Assembly (NCBI RefSeq): GCF_001426505.1
Contig: NZ_LMEV01000017.1
Span: 970,739-1,034,738 of the forward strand
DNA from: Variovorax sp. Root473
GTDB taxonomy: Bacteria > Pseudomonadota > Gammaproteobacteria > Burkholderiales > Burkholderiaceae_C
Length of the DNA stretch: 64,000 nt
Reading direction: 5' to 3'
The notes beneath the pieces were generated by a model that saw nothing but the letters and a program-made list of their open reading frames with translations, was not told the DNA's origin and ran no database searches. Each line of letters opens with the position of its first letter. Positions within the stretch are counted from its first letter, which is position 1. This document shows positions 1-8,200 of this stretch, piece after piece. The position numbers and the translations under genes were made by a program.

Positions 1-238
1 GAACCACGTCGGCCTGTGGATCGACGACCTGCCGAAGGCGGTCGAATGGCTCACGGCGCAGGGCGTGCGTTTTGCGCCGGGCGGCATCCGCAAGGGCGCG
101 GCCGGTTTCGACATCTGCTTTTTGCACCCCAAGGCCAACGACGAGTTTCCGATCTCGGGCGAGGGCGTGCTGGTCGAGATGGTGCAGGCGCCGCCCGAAG
201 TGGTGACGGCCTTCAACGCGCTCGCCGCTACGCGCTGA
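1..238 (+). CDS. VOC-family protein, methylmalonyl-CoA epimerase-like (3' end only)
   Basis: The reading frame is open from base 2 and ends at TGA 236-238, giving 78 residues of the C-terminal half of a vicinal-oxygen-chelate protein. The visible pattern (NHVGLWIDDL, then FLHPKA and EGVLVEMVQAP) matches the last beta-alpha-beta-beta-beta module of glyoxalase I / methylmalonyl-CoA epimerase proteins; the His of NHVG and the Glu of VEMVQ sit where the two metal ligands of that module lie. Substrate is uncertain: an epimerase would act on propionyl-CoA-derived methylmalonyl-CoA, but lactoylglutathione-lyase-like members look similar. The gene starts upstream of the window. Its 3' end overlaps the convergent Lrp regulator by 11 bases. 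Confidence 0.7.
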   Translation, partial: NHVGLWIDDLPKAVEWLTAQGVRFAPGGIRKGAAGFDICFLHPKANDEFPISGEGVLVEMVQAPPEVVTAFNALAATR

Positions 239-725
239 GCGATTTGCGCGCCGGCGGCTTCACGTCGGCGCGTTGCGGCGGCAGCATCGGCTGGTGCTCG
301 CGCGCCGGGTTCAGGATGATCGAGGTCGCGGTCTCGGTCAGGATGCAGAACTTGGCGAGCACCGCATCCAGGTGCGGCACGTCGATCACCGCGATCTCGA
401 GGATCCAGCTGTCTTCGCCGGTCACGTTGTAGGCGTTGACGCATTCAGGCGTTTCCTGCACCAGCTTCACCACGAGGTCGTAGTCGGCCCGCCCGACGCG
501 GATGATCCCGCGGATGCCGTAGCCCAGCCGCGTGAGGTTCACGGTGGCGCGGTAGCCGGTGATGACGCCGGCGGCTTCCAGCTTCTTCACGCGCTCGGTC
601 ACGGCCGGCTGGCTCAGGTGCACGCGGCGGCCCAGCTCGGCCATGCTCAGGCGCGCATCGGCCTGCAGTTCGGCCAGGATGCGGGTGTCGTGGGCGTCCA
701 GCGTGAGGGTCAAGGTGAGGTCCAT
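228..725 (-). CDS. Lrp/AsnC-family transcriptional regulator
   Basis: 165 residues, the usual Lrp length. The N-terminal winged helix (about residues 9-65: DARLSMAELGRRVHLSQPAV) is followed by the AsnC_trans_reg/RAM ligand-binding domain (about 75-145). These proteins bind amino acids and control amino-acid transport or catabolism genes. It is divergent from an EamA exporter, with a 115-base gap holding an inverted repeat (763-779) that is a natural operator candidate. The last 20 residues are a non-conserved basic/proline tail. By inference it controls the neighbouring exporter and itself; the ligand cannot be read from sequence. Confidence 0.9.
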   Translation of the reverse strand: MDLTLTLTLDAHDTRILAELQADARLSMAELGRRVHLSQPAVTERVKKLEAAGVITGYRATVNLTRLGYGIRGIIRVGRADYDLVVKLVQETPECVNAYNVTGEDSWILEIAVIDVPHLDAVLAKFCILTETATSIILNPAREHQPMLPPQRADVKPPARKSLSA

Positions 726-762
726 GGAAGTCCTTTAAATCGACGGTGCGATGCAAGCAGAA

Positions 763-779
763 CCATGAAATTCACATGG
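763..779. promoter_or_regulatory. Inverted repeat, candidate Lrp operator
   Basis: CCATG and CATGG arms are separated by AAATTCA, and the repeat is flanked further out by GCAAG (753-757) and CTTGC (780-784). It lies between the divergent lrp-like gene and the EamA transporter, where an autoregulated Lrp protein would bind. No experimental consensus was matched; this is symmetry plus position. Confidence 0.4.
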
Positions 780-840
780 CTTGCGGGCAGGGGCTTTCAT
801 ACCATGACGAGCACCACATACCAAGAAGAGACACCCCGTC

Positions 841-1767
841 ATGGCGACACTCGCATCGTCCGCACCACCTGTGCCACCCGCGCCTGCCTCCTCGCGCCCC
901 CGGCTGACGCCGCTGCTGTGGCTGTGCCTGGCCGCCACCTGGGTGGTCTGGGGCTCGACCTACCTGGCCATCAAGTACGCGCTGATCAGTTTTCCGCCAT
1001 TCCTGCAGATGGGCTCGCGCTTCCTGGTCGCGGGCGTGCTGCTTGCGGCCTGGATGCGCTGGCGCGGCACGCCCTGGCCGACGCGCCTGCAGTGGCGCAA
1101 TGCGCTGGTCGTCGGCGCGCTCATGCTCGGCGGCGGCATGGGCGGCACGGCGCTGGCGGAGGTGTCGATCGGCTCGGGGCTGGTGGTCGCATTCATCGCC
1201 GTCATTCCGTTGCTGATCGCGCTCTTGAACCTGATCTGGGGCGTGAAGCCTGCGCGGCTGGAAGCGGCCGGCATCGCGCTGGGCCTGGCCGGCGTGCTGA
1301 TGCTCACGCAGGGCAGCGGCTTCAAGGCCTCGCCCGAGGGGCTGATCGCGATATGCGTGGCGTGCGTGTGCTGGTCGCTCGGCAGCGTGCTGAGCCAGCG
1401 CAGCCTGCCGCTGGCGCCCGGCGCGATGGGGTTCGCGAGCGAGATGCTGTGCGGCGGCGTGGTCCTGATGGTGCTCGCCGCGGTATCGGGCGAAACGATG
1501 GGCTGGCCGCCGCAGCCGGTGGCGCTAGGGGCGTGGGTCTACCTCGTGGTGTTCGGCTCGCTGATCGCCTTCAACGCCTACATGGTGCTGCTCGCGCAGG
1601 CGCCGGCCGGGCTGGCGGCGAGCTACACCTTCGTCAATCCGGTGATCGCGATGCTGCTGGGCGTGTGGATCGCCCACGAGACGGTCACGCGCTTCGAGTG
1701 GTACGCCGTGGGCGTGGTGCTGGCGGGCGTGCTGCTGTTGCTTTTCAAGCGCCGGCAGAAGGGCTGA
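841..1767 (+). CDS. EamA/DMT-family transporter (YedA-like exporter)
   Basis: 308 residues with about ten hydrophobic segments in two repeated EamA halves (residues about 22-150 and 165-300), typical of drug/metabolite transporters of the inner membrane. The first helix carries WVVWGSTYLAIKYAL and the second half the FGSLIAFNAYMVLL signature seen in YedA-type proteins. Likely exports an amino acid or other small metabolite. It is divergent from an Lrp-type regulator, which supports an amino-acid-related substrate by inference. The ATG at 841 follows AAGAAGAGA. Specific substrate unknown. Confidence 0.85.
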   Translation: MATLASSAPPVPPAPASSRPRLTPLLWLCLAATWVVWGSTYLAIKYALISFPPFLQMGSRFLVAGVLLAAWMRWRGTPWPTRLQWRNALVVGALMLGGGMGGTALAEVSIGSGLVVAFIAVIPLLIALLNLIWGVKPARLEAAGIALGLAGVLMLTQGSGFKASPEGLIAICVACVCWSLGSVLSQRSLPLAPGAMGFASEMLCGGVVLMVLAAVSGETMGWPPQPVALGAWVYLVVFGSLIAFNAYMVLLAQAPAGLAASYTFVNPVIAMLLGVWIAHETVTRFEWYAVGVVLAGVLLLLFKRRQKG

Positions 1768-1779
1768 GTTCGATGGGGT

Positions 1780-2415
1780 TCAGGCCGGCCGGCGCCAGAA
1801 GGCGAGGGTGGCGGCCAGCAGCCACATGCCGGCCGCGCAGCTGCGGTTGAGTACCTTGAGGCCGCGGCGCGAGAGCCAGCGCACGGCCTGCGTGCCGGCG
1901 CCGGCATAGGCCAGCATCACGCAGGTGTCGAGCACGACGAAGATCGCGCCCAGCACCAGGTACTGCATGCCCTGCGGCTTGGCGGTGTCGATGAACTGCG
2001 GCAAAAAGGCGGCGAAGAACAGCACCGTCTTCGGATTCGACAGCGCCACCATCAGGCTGCGCACAAGCGCGATGCGCCCGTGCGGACGGACCTCGAGGGT
2101 CGACTTGGCCAGCGCCGTGCCCAGGTCGGTCGCTTCGCTGCGCCACAGCTTGATGCCGAGCCACACCAGGTAGGCCACGCCCGCGACGCGGATCGCGTTG
2201 AAGAGCCATTCCGAGGCCGCGAGCAGCGAGCCCAGCCCGAGCGCCACGACCGCGATCAGCGTGACGCTGCCCAGCGACGCGCCCGCGATGCCCCAGCTGG
2301 CGCGGCGCATGCCGCCGTCGATGCCGTTGGACAGCGCCAACAGCATGGTCGGACCGGGAATGATCGCCAGGGCGAGTGAGGCGACGGCATAGATCAACAG
2401 GGTGTCGAGGGTCAT
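1780..2415 (-). CDS. LysE/RhtB-family amino-acid exporter
   Basis: 211 residues with six hydrophobic segments and the family's N-terminal IPGPTMLLALSNG motif, matching RhtB/LysE translocators that export amino acids or homoserine lactones across the inner membrane. Its ATG (2413-2415) overlaps the stop of the upstream rnfB-like gene by four bases (ATGA), so it is translationally coupled to it. It is convergent with the EamA exporter, ending 12 bases from it. Substrate cannot be predicted. Confidence 0.9.
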   Translation of the reverse strand: MTLDTLLIYAVASLALAIIPGPTMLLALSNGIDGGMRRASWGIAGASLGSVTLIAVVALGLGSLLAASEWLFNAIRVAGVAYLVWLGIKLWRSEATDLGTALAKSTLEVRPHGRIALVRSLMVALSNPKTVLFFAAFLPQFIDTAKPQGMQYLVLGAIFVVLDTCVMLAYAGAGTQAVRWLSRRGLKVLNRSCAAGMWLLAATLAFWRRPA

Positions 2416-3041
2416 GATTTCGTGGTGGCTTGGCGTTGTTCGGCGGCGGCGCGGGCACGCGCCAGGGCGGCTTCGACGATGGAGCGCTTGCGCGTGTCGG
2501 CGGCTTGCGGTTCGGCGGCGGGTGTGGGTTCGGCTTCGCGCTTCTCGCTCTGGCGATGCTGGGCGTGCAGCTTGTAGCGCTGCAGGGCGGCCTCGGCCTG
2601 TGCCTGCGACCACGCCTGCCAGCCGCTGCGGCCGGGGGTTTCGACCTCGAGCGAAATGCAATCGACCGGACAGACCGGGATGCACAGTTCGCAGCCCGTG
2701 CAGTGCGCCTCGATCACCGTGTGCATGCGCTTGTTGATGCCGATGATCGCGTCGGTCGGGCAGGCATCGAGGCACAGCGTGCAGCCGATGCACCAGGCCT
2801 CGTCGATGACGGCCATGGCGCGCGGGCCCTCGGTGCCGAACTGCGGGTCGAGGGGCCGCGCCGGGCGGCCGGTGAGCAGCGCGAGGCGTTCGATGCCCTC
2901 GGCACCGCCGGGCGGGCACTGGTTGATGTCGGCCTCGCCGTCGGCGACGGCCTGCGCGTAGCCCGCGCAATCGGGGTAGCCGCACCGTGTGCACTGCGTC
3001 TGAGGCAGTGCGTCGTGGATGCGTGCGGCCAGCCCGTTCAT
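2412..3041 (-). CDS. RnfB/RsxB-like ferredoxin, orphan and without membrane anchor
   Basis: 209 residues. An N-terminal 4Fe-4S domain has Cys17, Cys20, Cys25 and Cys42. Two ferredoxin motifs follow (CIGCTLCLDACPTD and CTGCELCIPVCPVD), each for a 4Fe-4S cluster. Canonical RnfB/RsxB starts with a membrane helix that inserts it in the RnfABCDGE complex; this protein begins directly at the cluster domain and ends in a basic Ala/Arg/Gln-rich tail. No other rnf gene is in the window. It lies 19 bases downstream of phaZ and is coupled to the LysE gene. It is probably a soluble electron carrier; its partner is unknown. Confidence 0.85.
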   Translation of the reverse strand: MNGLAARIHDALPQTQCTRCGYPDCAGYAQAVADGEADINQCPPGGAEGIERLALLTGRPARPLDPQFGTEGPRAMAVIDEAWCIGCTLCLDACPTDAIIGINKRMHTVIEAHCTGCELCIPVCPVDCISLEVETPGRSGWQAWSQAQAEAALQRYKLHAQHRQSEKREAEPTPAAEPQAADTRKRSIVEAALARARAAAEQRQATTKS

Positions 3042-3060
3042 GGGAGATGATGCGCGCGGC

Positions 3061-4521
3061 TCAGCGCGTGGCGCTGGCGCGGGGCTTTTTCTTGGCGGCC
3101 GGCGCCTTCGTGGCAGCCGGCGCGGTCTTCACGGCGACTGCTTTCTTGGCGGCGACGGGCGTCTTGCGCGCCGCGGCGGTGGCCACGGCCTTCAGCTTCT
3201 GGCCCGGTTTGACGCGGTCTTCGGCCGGCAGGTTCTCGCGGGCGCTGGCACGGCGCTGGGGCTCGTCGCTGGCGGCGATGAAATTGCGCACCTTCGGGTA
3301 GACCAGGTCGCGCCAGCGGCGGCCGCTGAAGATGCCGTAGTGGCCCGCGCCCTTGACTTCGTAGTGCTCGCGCTTGCTGTCGGCGATGCCGGTGCACAAG
3401 CTGTGCGCGGCCTCGGTCTGGCCCGAGCCCGAGATGTCGTCGAGCTCGCCTTCGACGGTAAGCAGGGCGGTGGCGCGGATGTCCTGCGGACGCACGCGCT
3501 CGACCTGGCCGTCGGGGTTCTTCACGTCCCAGGTCCCGTTGACCAGGTCGAAGTCCTGGAACACGGTGCGGATGGTCTCGAGGTAGTAGTCCGCGTCCAT
3601 GTCGAGCACGGCGTTGTACTCGTCGTAGAACTTGCGGTGGGCTTCGGCGCTGGCGTCGTCACCCTTGATCAGGTCCTTGAAGTAGTCGTAGTGGCTGCTG
3701 GCATGGCGGTCGGGGTTCATGGCCACGAAGCCGGTGTGCTGCAGGAAGCCCGGGTAGACCTTGCGCCCCGCGCCCGGGAAGCCTTGCGGCACGCGGTAGA
3801 TCACGTTGTTCTCGAACCACTCGAAGCTCTTGTTGGTGGCGAGGTTGTTGACCGCCGTGGGCGATTTGCGCGCGTCGATCGGGCCGCCCATCATGGTCAT
3901 CGTGAGGGGCAGCGGCTCGCCGCGGCTGGCCATGAGCGACACGGCCGCGAGCACCGGCACGGTGGGCTGGCACACGCTCACCACGTGGCAGTTGCCGTAC
4001 TCGGCCTGCAGGCGGCGGATGAACTCCTGCACGTAGTTGATGTAGTCGTCGAGATGGAACTCGCCGTCGGACAGCGGCACCAGGCGCGCGTTCTTCCAGT
4101 CGGTGATGTAGACCTTGTGGTCCTGCAGCATGGTGCGCACGGTGTCGCGCAGCAGCGTGGCGTAGTGGCCTGACAGCGGCGCCACGATCAGCACCACGGG
4201 CTGGCTCTTGAGCGTCTTGAGGATGTGTGGTTCGTCGGTGAAGCGCTTGAAGCGGCGCAGTTCGCAGAAGGGCTTGTCGAGCTCGACGGCCTCCTGGATC
4301 ACGACGTCTTCGCCGTCGACCTTGACGGACTTGATGTTGAACTCAGGCTTCTCGTAGTCCTTGCCCAGCCGGTACAACAGGTCATAGCCGGCGGCCATGC
4401 GCTGCGCCATCGGCAGTTGGCTCCAGACGGCGCCGGGGCCGTAGAGCTTGGAAGCGGCCTGGGCGAAGTCCGAGAAGGGCTCCATCAGGGAACGCTGGGC
4501 TTCGTAGAGTTGATAGAGCAT
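3061..4521 (-). CDS. phaZ: Intracellular polyhydroxyalkanoate depolymerase with basic C-terminal tail
   Basis: 486 residues, longer than the roughly 410-420 residues usual for PhaZa1-type enzymes. It hydrolyses stored amorphous PHB at the granule surface. The nucleophile region VSVCQPTVP places Cys184 where Cys183 lies in Ralstonia PhaZa1; the Asp of GELDDISG and the His of GAGHYGIFSG complete the triad. Residues about 436-486 form a Lys/Ala/Pro-rich tail with repeated AAKK-type motifs, resembling the DNA-binding tails of PhaM and AlgP proteins. The upstream region carries a TTGCAGTGCAA palindrome overlapping the likely promoter. It lies downstream of an aminotransferase gene and upstream of rnfB. 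Confidence 0.95.
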   Translation of the reverse strand: MLYQLYEAQRSLMEPFSDFAQAASKLYGPGAVWSQLPMAQRMAAGYDLLYRLGKDYEKPEFNIKSVKVDGEDVVIQEAVELDKPFCELRRFKRFTDEPHILKTLKSQPVVLIVAPLSGHYATLLRDTVRTMLQDHKVYITDWKNARLVPLSDGEFHLDDYINYVQEFIRRLQAEYGNCHVVSVCQPTVPVLAAVSLMASRGEPLPLTMTMMGGPIDARKSPTAVNNLATNKSFEWFENNVIYRVPQGFPGAGRKVYPGFLQHTGFVAMNPDRHASSHYDYFKDLIKGDDASAEAHRKFYDEYNAVLDMDADYYLETIRTVFQDFDLVNGTWDVKNPDGQVERVRPQDIRATALLTVEGELDDISGSGQTEAAHSLCTGIADSKREHYEVKGAGHYGIFSGRRWRDLVYPKVRNFIAASDEPQRRASARENLPAEDRVKPGQKLKAVATAAARKTPVAAKKAVAVKTAPAATKAPAAKKKPRASATR

Positions 4522-4541
4522 CGCGGGTCTTTGAGTGGATG

Positions 4542-4556
4542 TTGCAGTGCAATATA
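4542..4556 (-). promoter_or_regulatory. phaZ promoter with PhaR-like operator
   Basis: On the minus strand an extended -10 (TGA-TATATT, hexamer at 4551-4556) is followed immediately by the perfect palindrome TTGCAGTGCAA (4542-4552), so the palindrome covers the expected start site of phaZ. TGC-rich palindromes of this type are the known targets of the PHA-responsive repressor PhaR. No good -35 is visible. PhaR control is inferred, not shown. Confidence 0.5.
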
Positions 4557-4676
4557 TCAGTGCATTTGCCGCGGCGCAGGGGGCCGAACCCTAGCCCGCG
4601 GCGGGCTGGATTCGGCTTCTGTGGCCGAATGTGAACGAATCATCAAAAAGTCGATTCAGTCACACCCGGTTGTCAC

Positions 4677-5873
4677 CTAGATGACCTTCGCAATCGACGC
4701 GCAGACGTAGTCGATGTTCTTGCTGTTGAGCGCGGCGACGCACATGCGGCCGGTGTCGGTGCCGTACACACCGAACTCGTTGCGCAGGCGAACCATCTGG
4801 TCCTTGCTCAGGCCCGAGTAGCTGAACATGCCGATCTGGGTGGTGATGAAGCTCATGTCTTCCTTCACGCCGGCGGCCTTCAGGCCGTCGACCAGCTTCT
4901 GGCGCATGGCCTTGATGCGCACGCGCATCTCGCCCAGCTCTTTTTCCCACAGGGCGCGCAGCTCGGGGGTGCCGAGCACCGCGGCCACCACGGCGCCGCC
5001 GTGGATCGGCGGGTTGCTGTAGTTGGTGCGGATCGCGATCTTGAGCTGCGACAGCACGCGGGCGGCTTCTTCCTTGCTCTCGCACAGCACCGACAGGGCG
5101 CCGACGCGCTCGCCGTACAGGCTGAAGCTCTTGGAGAACGAGGTCGAGACGAAGAAGGTCAGGCCGGCATCGACGAACTTGGCGACCGCCGCGCCGTCTT
5201 CCTTCAGGCCGTAGCCGAAGCCCTGGTAGGCCATGTCGAGGAAGGGCACGAGGCCCTTGGCCTTCACGGCAGCAACGACCAGGTCCCACTGCTCGGGCGT
5301 GATGTCGTAGCCGGTCGGGTTGTGGCAGCAGGCGTGCAGCACGACGATGGTGCCGGCCGGCGCCGCGTTCAGGGCCGCCAGCATGCCGTCGAAGTTGATG
5401 CCGCGCTGGGCGGCGTCGTAGTAGGGGTAGCTTTCGACCGTGAAGCCGGCGTTGGTGAACAGCGCGCGGTGGTTTTCCCAGCTCGGGTCGCTGATCAGCA
5501 CGGTGGCGTTGGGGTTGAGCTTCTTGAGGAAGTCGGCGCCGACCTTCAGGCCGCCGGTGCCGCCGATGGCCTGGATGGTGGCCACGCGGCCCGAGGTGAC
5601 GGGTTCGCTGTCGGTGCCGAAGACCAGGCCCTTGACGGCGTTGTCGTAGGCCACGATGCCGTCGATCGGCAGGTAGCCGCGGGCCGATGGGGCCTTCATC
5701 ATGTTCTGCTCGGCGGCCTGCACGCACTGGAGCAGGGGCAGCTTGCCGTTGTCGTCGTAATACACGCCGACGCCGAGATTGACCTTGTGGGGGTTGGTGT
5801 CGGCTGCAAATTGCTCGTTGAGGCCGAGGATCGGGTCGCGCGGCGCCATTTCGACCGCGGTGAACATAGACAT
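4677..5873 (-). CDS. tyrB: Aromatic/aspartate aminotransferase (class I, PLP)
   Basis: 398 residues of a fold-type I aminotransferase of the AspC/TyrB group, transferring amino groups between aspartate or aromatic amino acids and 2-oxoglutarate. PLP Lys248 lies in STSFSKSFSLYGER, with Asn185 (HNPTG), Asp213 (FLDMAYQG) and Arg256 in the expected places. AspC and TyrB cannot be separated by motif alone; tyrB is a guess between the two. It is divergent from uvrB; its leader or promoter contains a perfect 10-base inverted repeat (5904-5938). Downstream, 155 bases with two hairpins (4610-4630 and about 4593-4608) but no T-run separate it from phaZ. Confidence 0.9.
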   Translation of the reverse strand: MSMFTAVEMAPRDPILGLNEQFAADTNPHKVNLGVGVYYDDNGKLPLLQCVQAAEQNMMKAPSARGYLPIDGIVAYDNAVKGLVFGTDSEPVTSGRVATIQAIGGTGGLKVGADFLKKLNPNATVLISDPSWENHRALFTNAGFTVESYPYYDAAQRGINFDGMLAALNAAPAGTIVVLHACCHNPTGYDITPEQWDLVVAAVKAKGLVPFLDMAYQGFGYGLKEDGAAVAKFVDAGLTFFVSTSFSKSFSLYGERVGALSVLCESKEEAARVLSQLKIAIRTNYSNPPIHGGAVVAAVLGTPELRALWEKELGEMRVRIKAMRQKLVDGLKAAGVKEDMSFITTQIGMFSYSGLSKDQMVRLRNEFGVYGTDTGRMCVAALNSKNIDYVCASIAKVI

Positions 5874-5903
5874 GGAAAGGTCCTTTGGGATGAAAGCTTC
5901 GCT

Positions 5904-5938
5904 GGCAACCGGAGGAGGCTTTATCCTTTCCGGTTGCC
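5904..5938 (-). promoter_or_regulatory. Perfect 10-base inverted repeat at the aminotransferase promoter
   Basis: GGCAACCGGA (5904-5913) and TCCGGTTGCC (5929-5938) are exact complements 15 bases apart. On the minus strand a plausible promoter lies just upstream: CCGACA (5965-5970) and TAAAAT (5943-5948) with 16 bases between, putting the start near 5936 inside the repeat. It could be an operator or, if transcribed, a leader hairpin. Confidence 0.45.
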
Positions 5939-5978
5939 TTGAATTTTACCGGCGCCACGCCACCTGTCGGGAACAGCC

Positions 5979-8096
5979 ATGCCAGAGAACACCGAAGCCA
6001 TAGCAGACCTGAAGAAAGTCGACCCGATCGGGCCGGCCAAGCCCGGCGAATTCATCCGCTACCCCGGCTCGCCGTTCGAGCTGTTCCAGCCCTATCCGCC
6101 GGCAGGTGACCAGCCCGCGGCCATCGACGGCCTGGTGGCCGGCGTGCTCGACGGCGAGGTGTACCAGACGCTGCTGGGCGTCACGGGTTCGGGCAAGACC
6201 TTCACCATGGCCAACGTGATCGCGCGGCTGGGCCGCCCGGCCATCGTGTTCGCGCCCAACAAGACGCTGGCGGCGCAGCTCTACAGCGAATTCCGCGAGT
6301 TCTTTCCGAAGAATGCCGTCGAGTACTTCGTGAGCTACTACGACTACTACCAGCCCGAGGCCTACGTGCCGCAGCGCGACCTGTTCATCGAGAAGGATTC
6401 CTCGATCAACGAGCACATCGAGCAGATGCGCCTGTCCGCCACCAAGAGCGTGCTGGAGCGGCGCGACACGGTGATCGTGGCCACGGTGAGTGCCATCTAC
6501 GGCATTGGCACGCCCGAGGACTACATGGAGATGCGGCTGATTGCCCGTGTCGGCGACAAGGTCGGCCAGCGCGACCTGATCTCGCGGCTCATTCGCATGC
6601 AGTACACGCGCAACGAGCAGGACTTTGCACGCGGCACGTTCCGCGTGCGCGGCGACACCATCGACGTGTTTCCGGCCGAGCACAGCGAGCTGGCCATCCG
6701 CTTCGAACTGTTCGATGACGAGATCGAGTCGCTGCAGCTGTTCGACCCGCTGACCGGGCGCGTTCGCCAGAAGGTGCCGCGCTTCACGGTGTACCCGTCG
6801 AGCCACTACGTGACGCCGCGCGACAAGGTGCTGGCGGCCGTCGAAACCATCAAGATCGAGCTGGCCGGCCGGCTCAAGGAGCTGACCGGCTCGGGCAAGC
6901 TGGTCGAGGCGCAGCGGCTGGAGCAGCGCACGCGCTTCGACCTGGAAATGCTGGCCGAGATCGGCCACTGCAAGGGCATCGAGAACTACACGCGGCACCT
7001 CTCGGGCGCGGAGCCCGGCGACCCGCCGGCGACGCTCACCGACTACATGCCGAAAGACTCGCTGATGTTCCTCGACGAGAGCCATCAGATGATGGGCCAG
7101 CTCAGCGCCATGTACAACGGCGACCGGGCGCGCAAGGTCACGCTGGTCGAGTACGGCTTTCGGCTGCCGAGCGCGCTGGACAACCGGCCACTCAAGCTCG
7201 AGGAATTCGAAAAGCGTGTGCGCCAGTGCATCTTCGTGTCGGCCACGCCGGCTCAGTACGAAAAGGACCACGCCGGCAACGTCGTCGAGCAGCTCGTGCG
7301 GCCGACCGGGCTGATCGACCCCGAGGTCGAGGTGCGTCCCGCCACGCACCAGGTCGACGACGTGCTGGGCGAGATTCGCATCCGCGTCGAGAAGAACGAG
7401 CGCGTGCTGATCACCACGCTGACCAAGCGCATGGCCGAGCAGCTGACCGACTACCTGGGCGACAACGGCGTGAAGGTGCGCTACCTGCACAGCGACGTCG
7501 ACACGGTGGAGCGGGTCGAAATCCTGCGCGACCTGCGCCTGGGCACCTTCGACGTGCTGGTGGGCATCAACCTGTTGCGCGAGGGGCTGGACATTCCCGA
7601 GGTGTCGCTGGTGGCGATCCTCGACGCCGACAAGGAAGGTTTCCTGCGTGCCGAGCGTTCGCTGATCCAGACCATCGGCCGGGCGGCGCGCAACCTGAAC
7701 GGCAAGGCCATTCTCTATGCCGACCGGATGACCGAGTCGATGAAGAAGGCCATCGGCGAAACCGAGCGCCGCCGCACCCGGCAGATCGCCCACAACGAGG
7801 CGAACGGCATCACGCCGCGCAGCATCGTGAAGCAGGTGCGCGACCTGATCGACGGCGTCTACAGCGAGAAAACCGGCAAGGAAATGGCCAAGCTCGACCT
7901 GGAACGCGCCAAGGTCGAGGACATGAGCGAAAAGGACATTGCCCGGGAAATCAAGCGGCTCGAGAAGCAGATGCTGGAGCACGCCCGCAACCTCGAGTTC
8001 GAAAAGGCAGCCCGGGTGCGCGATCAGCTGGCGCTGCTGCGCGAGCAGGCGTTCGGGGCGTCGGGCGGCGACAACATCGCGGGACTGGCGGCCTGA
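5979..8096 (+). CDS. uvrB: UvrABC excinuclease subunit B
   Basis: 705 residues, somewhat over the usual 670 because of a short N-terminal extension. UvrB is the damage-verifying helicase-like subunit of nucleotide-excision repair. Visible features are Walker A GVTGSGKT near residue 70, the YYDYYQPEAYVP beta-hairpin that clamps DNA, the DESHQM box, the helicase motif VGINLLREGLDIPE, and a C-terminal UVR domain (about 645-690) that contacts UvrC. It stands alone between the divergent aminotransferase and iscR. Confidence 0.97.
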   Translation: MPENTEAIADLKKVDPIGPAKPGEFIRYPGSPFELFQPYPPAGDQPAAIDGLVAGVLDGEVYQTLLGVTGSGKTFTMANVIARLGRPAIVFAPNKTLAAQLYSEFREFFPKNAVEYFVSYYDYYQPEAYVPQRDLFIEKDSSINEHIEQMRLSATKSVLERRDTVIVATVSAIYGIGTPEDYMEMRLIARVGDKVGQRDLISRLIRMQYTRNEQDFARGTFRVRGDTIDVFPAEHSELAIRFELFDDEIESLQLFDPLTGRVRQKVPRFTVYPSSHYVTPRDKVLAAVETIKIELAGRLKELTGSGKLVEAQRLEQRTRFDLEMLAEIGHCKGIENYTRHLSGAEPGDPPATLTDYMPKDSLMFLDESHQMMGQLSAMYNGDRARKVTLVEYGFRLPSALDNRPLKLEEFEKRVRQCIFVSATPAQYEKDHAGNVVEQLVRPTGLIDPEVEVRPATHQVDDVLGEIRIRVEKNERVLITTLTKRMAEQLTDYLGDNGVKVRYLHSDVDTVERVEILRDLRLGTFDVLVGINLLREGLDIPEVSLVAILDADKEGFLRAERSLIQTIGRAARNLNGKAILYADRMTESMKKAIGETERRRTRQIAHNEANGITPRSIVKQVRDLIDGVYSEKTGKEMAKLDLERAKVEDMSEKDIAREIKRLEKQMLEHARNLEFEKAARVRDQLALLREQAFGASGGDNIAGLAA

Positions 8097-8171
8097 TCTT
8101 GGCTACGCCATAAGTTCGCCTTCTTCAAGCGAGACACGCTGGGGTTTACCCGAGCAGAGTTCAGGGGCTTC

Positions 8172-8200
8172 TGCTATACTTGAGCGAAATACTCAACAAC
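8172..8200 (+). promoter_or_regulatory. iscR promoter with type-1 IscR box
   Basis: An extended -10 (TG at 8172-8173, TATACT at 8175-8180) runs into a 25-base element at 8176-8200 that starts ATACTTGA and has TACTCAAC in its second half. By eye it fits 20 of 25 positions of the E. coli type-1 IscR consensus as I recall it. Holo-IscR binding here would repress the isc operon, as in E. coli. The remaining leader to iscR (8201-8334) contains a small hairpin around 8235-8248. Confidence 0.7.

Noticed and set aside
4593..4630. Hairpins between the aminotransferase and phaZ as a terminator
   Set aside because: Stable stems (AGCCCG/CGGGCT, ATTCGGC/GCCGAAT) but no T-run follows on the minus strand; kept only as a note.
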